From Syntrophobacterales bacterium (GTDB taxonomy: Bacteria; Desulfobacterota; Syntrophorhabdia; Syntrophorhabdales; WCHB1-27): 9,370 nt of DNA. This document shows, in pieces, positions 5,548-9,370 of this stretch (its first letter is position 1; each line of letters begins with the position of its first letter). Location: NCBI GenBank assembly GCA_017881765.1, contig JADGQN010000163.1, positions 1 to 9,370 on the forward strand, given 5' to 3'. The position numbers were made by a program, and so were the translations under genes. The notes under the pieces were generated by a model. The model worked only from the letters and a program-made list of their open reading frames with translations, did no database searches and was not told the DNA's origin.

Positions 5548-7533
5548 TTACATCATCACTCGCACAACGAGATAACCGATCACGATGATGGCGCCTACGA
5601 TCATCGCGAAGGCATAACCTTGCACATACCCTGACTGCACCCGCCTCAAGAGGCTGCCGGCCCAGCCGAGCAAGGCTGCCACGCCGTTGATCGTACCGTC
5701 AATAACGATCTCATCAAAGAAACTCTTCAACACGGTGCCGAGCCCGAAAAGGCCTCTCACGAAGATTGCCCCGTAAATCTCATCCACGAAGTACTTGTTA
5801 TAGACAACGCGGTGGAGCCCGGAGAACCTTTCCACGAAGCGCTTCGGTATTTCCGGGTTCTTAATATAGAGCCTGTAGGCGATATATATGCCGATAAATG
5901 CAATGACCACGGAGAGGATCATCAGCGTCATCTCAGCCGACCCGGCACCCCCTGCTCCTTCGGACGCAAACGCCTGACTGATTATGTTCAGGCCGCCGCC
6001 GGCCAGCGCCGTGTGCTCGCCGGCTCCGCCGAATACAGGTTCCAGAAACTGCTCTATGCGGTTCGCGCCACCCAGGATGTGCGGCACCCCGACGTAGCCG
6101 CCCACAACCGAAAGCCCGGCAAGGATCATCAGCGGTATAGTCATCACCTTCGGAGATTCGTGGATGTGGTGCTTCACCTCTTCCGATGCCCTGCACTCGC
6201 CGTGGAAGGTGCCGAAGAGCAGCCTGAACATATAGAAGGCCGTCATGCCCGCCGCTATTGCCGCGATCGCCCAGATAATCAGATAGGGACCGCCCGCGCT
6301 GAACGCCTTCCAGAGTATCTCATCCTTGCTGAAAAAGCCCGAAAACCCCGGCACACCGGCAATAGCGACACAGGCAAAAACAAATGTCCAGTACGTGATG
6401 GGGATTTTCTTCCTCAGTCCGCCCATCTTCCGCATATCCTGTTCGCCGCTCATCGCGTGTATCACGCTTCCTGCGCCGAGGAAGAGCAATCCTTTGAAGA
6501 ATGCATGGGTCATCAAGTGAAAGATGCCTGCTGCATAGGCGCCGACGCCGACGCCGACGAACATGTAGCCGAGCTGGCTCACCGTTGAATAGGCAAGCAC
6601 CCTCTTTATGTCGTTCTGCGCAAGGCCGATGGAGGCGGAGAAGATTGCGGTCAGCACGCCGACAAGGGCAACGAGAAACATGATCTGCGGCGCCATGCTG
6701 TAAAGGAAGTTCAGGCGCGCCACCATATAAACGCCTGCCGTGACCATGGTGGCTGCGTGAATGAGGGAACTGACCGGGGTCGGACCCTCCATCGCATCAG
6801 GCAGCCAGATATAGAGGGGCAACTGGGCTGACTTACCCGTGGCGCCGATAAAGAAGAGCAGCGTGATCAGCGTTGCAGCGGAGGCGCTCAGCAGGTGGGC
6901 ATTTTTTTGTACCTCGCCGTAATTGAGCGTCCACACGCCGTGGTCCCCGAGGCTCACGAACAACAAGAAAATACCGAGAAGAAAGCCGAAATCGCCGATC
7001 CTGTTGACAATGAAGGCCTTCTTACCCGCGTTCGCCGCGGAATCCTTGCGGAACCAGAAACCGATCAGGAGGTACGAACAGAGCCCCACGCCTTCCCACC
7101 CGACGAACATCAGAAGGATATTGTTCGCCGTCACGAGGATCAGCATCATGAAAACAAAGAGATTGAGGTACGTGAAGTAACGCGGGTAGCCTTCGTCGTT
7201 GTGCATGTATCCCACGGAATAAACGTGGATCAGGAAGCCGACCCCTGTCACAACGAGGCACATGATGATAGAAAGAGGATCGATCCTGAAGCCCACGGTC
7301 GCGTTGAATTCACCGGACGTGATCCAGTTGAAAATGTTGCGTTCAAAGACGCGCTCCTCGGGCGGCAACTGGAAGAACTGGAAAAGGATTGTTACCGACA
7401 CGACGAATGAGGCAAAAAGGGCAAGGCAGGCCACCCAGGAGACAACCGCCTTCGGCAGCTTCTTGCCGAAGAAGGCGTTGATGAGAAACCCGACAGCCGG
7501 GAATACCGGTATCAGCCAGATGTAATCAACCAT
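5548..7533 (-). CDS. nuoL: NADH-quinone oxidoreductase subunit L
   Basis: NuoL is the distal antiporter-like subunit of complex I. It carries the long lateral helix that runs along the membrane arm beside NuoM and NuoN. The protein has 661 residues, at the long end of the family. Proton-channel residues are E147 in FVGWEGVGLCSYLLIGFW, K234 in GATGKSAQLPLYIWLPDAMEGPTPV (the last part is the family signature) and K403 in GFFSKDEI, equivalent to E144, K229 and K399 of E. coli. After the core helices there is a Gly/Ala-rich insert (about 500-535), then the lateral helix and a final membrane anchor (about 640-661). The ATG at 7533 has AGGAG at 7544-7540 with good spacing. Unlike the rest of the operon, it is 167 bases from the preceding nuoK stop, behind a large repeat hairpin. 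Confidence 0.97.
   Translation of the reverse strand: MVDYIWLIPVFPAVGFLINAFFGKKLPKAVVSWVACLALFASFVVSVTILFQFFQLPPEERVFERNIFNWITSGEFNATVGFRIDPLSIIMCLVVTGVGFLIHVYSVGYMHNDEGYPRYFTYLNLFVFMMLILVTANNILLMFVGWEGVGLCSYLLIGFWFRKDSAANAGKKAFIVNRIGDFGFLLGIFLLFVSLGDHGVWTLNYGEVQKNAHLLSASAATLITLLFFIGATGKSAQLPLYIWLPDAMEGPTPVSSLIHAATMVTAGVYMVARLNFLYSMAPQIMFLVALVGVLTAIFSASIGLAQNDIKRVLAYSTVSQLGYMFVGVGVGAYAAGIFHLMTHAFFKGLLFLGAGSVIHAMSGEQDMRKMGGLRKKIPITYWTFVFACVAIAGVPGFSGFFSKDEILWKAFSAGGPYLIIWAIAAIAAGMTAFYMFRLLFGTFHGECRASEEVKHHIHESPKVMTIPLMILAGLSVVGGYVGVPHILGGANRIEQFLEPVFGGAGEHTALAGGGLNIISQAFASEGAGGAGSAEMTLMILSVVIAFIGIYIAYRLYIKNPEIPKRFVERFSGLHRVVYNKYFVDEIYGAIFVRGLFGLGTVLKSFFDEIVIDGTINGVAALLGWAGSLLRRVQSGYVQGYAFAMIVGAIIVIGYLVVRVMM
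6541..6558. repeat. Three perfect tandem hexamers inside nuoL
   Basis: GCCGAC is repeated three times exactly (GTCGGC on the coding strand), encoding the alternating Val-Gly run in FVGVGVGAYAAG of NuoL (about residues 326-331). Slippage here would be in frame, adding or removing Gly-Val pairs. Confidence 0.8.
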
Positions 7534-7543
7534 GCCTTACTCC

Positions 7544-7703
7544 TAGGGTCATGGGGCACGGGTCATGGGTCATGGAAAGACAGAGAATCTGAAAGTGCAC
7601 CTCGTCTCTATGCTTGAGCCGCGAGCCGCGAGCCGCGAGCCTAGCCCTATGTATACTTTCAAAGTTTTTGTCCATGACCCTTGACCCGTGACCCATGACC
7701 CTA
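7544..7703. repeat. Heptamer repeat arrays forming a 33-bp inverted repeat between nuoK and nuoL
   Basis: Three 28-bp arrays each hold four units of one 7-bp family, consensus GGSTCRN. Left array 7546-7573, plus strand: GGGTCAT, GGGGCAC, GGGTCAT, GGGTCAT. Middle array 7614-7641, minus strand: GGCTCGC three times, then GGCTCAA. Right array 7674-7701, minus strand: GGGTCAT, GGGTCAC, GGGTCAA, GGGTCAT. The left (7544-7576) and right (7671-7703) arms are inverted repeats with 31 of 33 bases matching and a 94-base loop containing the middle array. The right arm ends in the nuoK stop codon and the left arm ends on the first base of the nuoL ribosome binding site. No gene is visible in this 167-base gap. 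Confidence 0.9.
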
Positions 7704-8018
7704 TCCTTTGAGCAGATTGATCTGATCAACGTTGACGTTGCCCTTCAGCCGGAAGATCATCACAAATATCGCCAGACCCACGGCAGCTTCGGCTGCGGCA
7801 ACAGTCATCACAAAAAAGACGAAGACGACGCCGTCGAGGGAGTTGAGTGCGTTACCCGCGGCGATGAACGCAAGATTGACACCATTCAGCATCAGCTCCA
7901 GACACAAAAAGATAATGATGGCATTTCTTCTCGTGATAACGCCAATAGCTCCTATCGTGAACAGGATCGCACTCAACGCAAAATAGAGGCTGATAGGTAC
8001 TTCAGGCAGCGTAGGCAT
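7701..8018 (-). CDS. nuoK: NADH-quinone oxidoreductase subunit K
   Basis: NuoK is a small three-helix membrane subunit of complex I, homologous to MrpC/MnhC, forming part of the proton path between the quinone site and the antiporter subunits. The 105-residue protein has helices at about 7-29, 34-55 and 65-90. The two essential membrane glutamates are present: E41 in FLCLELMLNGVNL and E77 in TVAAAEAAVGLAI, equivalent to E36 and E72 of E. coli. It ends in the usual conserved tail type (VDQINLLKG). The ATG at 8018 lies one base after the nuoJ stop, with GGAGG at 8033-8029 about ten bases upstream. Its TAG stop is the last base triplet of the right arm of the following inverted repeat. Confidence 0.97.
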   Translation of the reverse strand: MPTLPEVPISLYFALSAILFTIGAIGVITRRNAIIIFLCLELMLNGVNLAFIAAGNALNSLDGVVFVFFVMTVAAAEAAVGLAIFVMIFRLKGNVNVDQINLLKG

Positions 8019-8019
8019 C

Positions 8020-8547
8020 CTATTCTTTCCTCCGTTTGGACAAGACTACAGCGCCGACTATGCCTATCAGAAGCAGGATGGATGCGATCTCAAAGGGAAA
8101 CATATATTTTCCATATAACACCATTCCCACGGATCTGACGTTTCCATAGTTGGCAAGCATTTGAGGCGTAAAGGGGCCCTTTGTCCCTGTGACCTGAAAT
8201 GAAAGAACGGCCGCCACGATTTCCAGGAAAAGGATGATCGTAATGAAGCCGCCTATGATCTTTGCGCTTGTCTTCTTGCTCGTAAGCTCCTGCTCTGCCT
8301 CCAGATGAATCAACATGATCACAAAAAGGACCAGCATCATGATCGCCCCTGCGTACACAATCACCTGGGCAACCGCTATGAACTGCGCGTTGAGGCTGAG
8401 ATAGATAATGGCGACCGAAAAAAAAGCGACGATCAGCCAAAGGGCGCTATGGATTGGATTCCGGCGCGTCACCATCAGAAGCGCGGCCACAATAGCAACG
8501 AGCCCTGCGCCGATAAAAACGAGCCAGCTGAATGCAGTGGCGATCAT
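8020..8547 (-). CDS. nuoJ: NADH-quinone oxidoreductase subunit J
   Basis: NuoJ is a five-helix membrane subunit of complex I (MrpA C-terminal/MnhB-like family) whose third helix carries the pi-bulge that rearranges during coupling. The protein has 175 residues. The conserved segment QVIVYAGAIMMLVLFVIML contains Y65 and G67 at the helix that changes form in structures, and the last helix begins near FEIASILLLIGIVGAVVL (E153). The ATG at 8547 overlaps the nuoI stop as ATGA, so translation is coupled, and a GAGGT site lies about six bases upstream. It ends one base before nuoK. The C-terminus is short and basic (KRRKE), as expected for a cytoplasmic end. Confidence 0.96.
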   Translation of the reverse strand: MIATAFSWLVFIGAGLVAIVAALLMVTRRNPIHSALWLIVAFFSVAIIYLSLNAQFIAVAQVIVYAGAIMMLVLFVIMLIHLEAEQELTSKKTSAKIIGGFITIILFLEIVAAVLSFQVTGTKGPFTPQMLANYGNVRSVGMVLYGKYMFPFEIASILLLIGIVGAVVLSKRRKE

Positions 8548-8987
8548 TTCTTTACCTCGGGGGCAGCGCCTTGCCCGGCCCCGTACATGGCAAGGAGCTT
8601 AGCCTTATCTAAAATGAAGTCTTCCCGCCGGTAGTGGACATACTCGTAACCACCACCCAGCCTGATGGCGTTTACCGGGCATGCCTCCTGGCAATAGCCG
8701 CAGTATATGCAGCGCAGGGCGTCAATTTCATACCGTATAGGATACCTCGTCCCGTCCTGTCTCTCTCCGATTTCCAGGCTGATGCAGACGGACGGACAAA
8801 TGGCGACGCAGAGCCCGCACGCCACGCACGTCGTTTCGCCTTTCTCATCTTTGTCAAAATAGTGCATGCCTCTCCATCGTGGGGGCATATCTTTCTTTTG
8901 CTCGGGATACTGAATGGTGATCGGCCTCGAAAAAAACCGTCGGAGCGTCAGGCTGAGACCTTTAAGCAGTGGAAGAACGTACGCCAT
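8544..8987 (-). CDS. nuoI: NADH-quinone oxidoreductase subunit I, 2x[4Fe-4S] ferredoxin-like
   Basis: NuoI is the peripheral subunit that carries the two 4Fe-4S clusters N6a and N6b and passes electrons on to NuoB cluster N2. Counting from the chosen start, the two CxxCxxCxxxCP motifs use C54, C57, C60, C64 and C93, C96, C99, C103. The N-terminal amphipathic helix (about 1-22, with RRFFSRP) sits on the membrane arm. A GTG at 9002 is also in frame, but GGAGGTGA lies just upstream of the ATG at 8987, which gives 147 residues and a normal NuoI start (MAYVLPLLKGL). The start follows the nuoH stop by five bases, and the end overlaps nuoJ by four. All eight cluster ligands are present, so the subunit should be functional. 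Confidence 0.96.
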   Translation of the reverse strand: MAYVLPLLKGLSLTLRRFFSRPITIQYPEQKKDMPPRWRGMHYFDKDEKGETTCVACGLCVAICPSVCISLEIGERQDGTRYPIRYEIDALRCIYCGYCQEACPVNAIRLGGGYEYVHYRREDFILDKAKLLAMYGAGQGAAPEVKK

Positions 8988-8992
8988 CCCCG

Positions 8993-9370
8993 TCACCTCC
9001 ACATCGCCACGACAAATGCCGTTACAACGACATTCGCCAGCGCGAGCGGGAAGAGTATCTTCCAGCCGAATTTCATGATGTGATCGTAGCGCAACCGCGG
9101 AAAAGTGCCCCGCTCCCAGACAAAGAAGAAAAGGATGGCAAATACTTTAATGAAGAACCATAACGGTCCGAGAAACGACGGACCCGGACCCAGCCAGCCG
9201 CCCAGGAAGAGCGTGGTTGCTACGCCCGCCACGGTGATCATATGGGCATACTCTGCCATGAAAAAGAGCGCAAACTTGATACTCGAGTACTCGATGTTGA
9301 AGCCGCATGCCAACTCGCTTTCTGCCTCGGGCATATCGAACGGCGTCCTGTTGATCTCCGCCAGGGCTGC
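8993..9370 (-). CDS. nuoH: NADH-quinone oxidoreductase subunit H, C-terminal part
   Basis: This gene runs off the right edge; the last 125 residues are visible. NuoH forms the quinone chamber entrance and joins the peripheral and membrane arms. The visible part starts AALAEINRTPFDMPEAESEL, the highly conserved NuoH loop rich in acidic residues, followed by GFNIEYSSIKFALFFMAEYAHMI, another family hallmark, and then the last two membrane helices. The frame is open from the first complete codon at 9370; the Met at 9334 is internal and not the start. The TGA stop at 8993-8995 is five bases before nuoI, whose ribosome binding site overlaps this gene's end. A partial gene only because of the window edge, with no sign of damage. 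Confidence 0.97.
   Translation of the reverse strand, partial: AALAEINRTPFDMPEAESELACGFNIEYSSIKFALFFMAEYAHMITVAGVATTLFLGGWLGPGPSFLGPLWFFIKVFAILFFFVWERGTFPRLRYDHIMKFGWKILFPLALANVVVTAFVVAMWR

Noticed and set aside
7544..7703. CRISPR-like or attC-like array
   Set aside because: Units are only 7 bp in direct tandem, without spacers, and arranged as inverted arrays; this does not fit either class.

Overview
The window comes from a bacterium of moderate to fairly high GC content. It contains the right-hand part of a site-specific recombinase element (positions 1 to about 2020, plus strand) facing the distal half of a respiratory complex I operon (minus strand, 2507 to the right edge). The complex I gene order nuoH-I-J-K-L-M-N is canonical. 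The protein style (147-residue NuoI with two 4Fe-4S motifs, 661-residue NuoL, NuoN right after NuoM) is compatible with a Desulfobacterota, Nitrospirota or similar anaerobic lineage, but the sequence alone does not fix the taxon.

Left region, 1-2020. Two tyrosine recombinase genes overlap by ATGA and carry complete catalytic sets (R, K, HxxRH, H, Y). Their sizes (305 and 332 residues), order and tight coupling match the second and third genes of a recombinase-in-trio (RIT) element, whose first gene would lie left of the window. Directly at the stop codon of the last gene is a set of three copies of a motif around CTCGGCATAAT, two of them a perfect 14-bp inverted pair. This looks like the recombinase-binding end of the element.

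Gap 2021-2506. I support no protein gene here. The gap holds a perfect-consensus sigma70-type promoter on the minus strand, with a dyad in its spacer and nothing obvious to express. It also holds three unrelated palindromic repeats: two short REP-like hairpins, and a 137-bp imperfect palindrome whose outer arm contains the nuoN stop codon.

Right region, 2507-9370. The nuo genes encode the membrane arm of a proton-pumping NADH:quinone oxidoreductase (H, J, K, L, M, N) plus the ferredoxin-like NuoI of the connecting arm. They are transcribed right to left, with junctions of -4 to +10 bases, except for a 167-base gap between nuoK and nuoL. That gap holds three four-unit arrays of one 7-bp repeat family. 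The outer two arrays form a 33-bp inverted repeat (31 matches) that runs from the nuoK stop codon to the nuoL ribosome binding site. The conserved Glu and Lys residues of the proton channels are all present in NuoK, L, M and N, so the complex appears functional. Start codons of nuoN, nuoM and nuoI are set by ribosome binding sites downstream of the longest possible starts.

The most interesting items are the heptamer arrays and hairpin inside the nuo operon, the orphan promoter at the recombinase element end, the triple terminal motif of that element, and the long palindrome fused to the end of nuoN.
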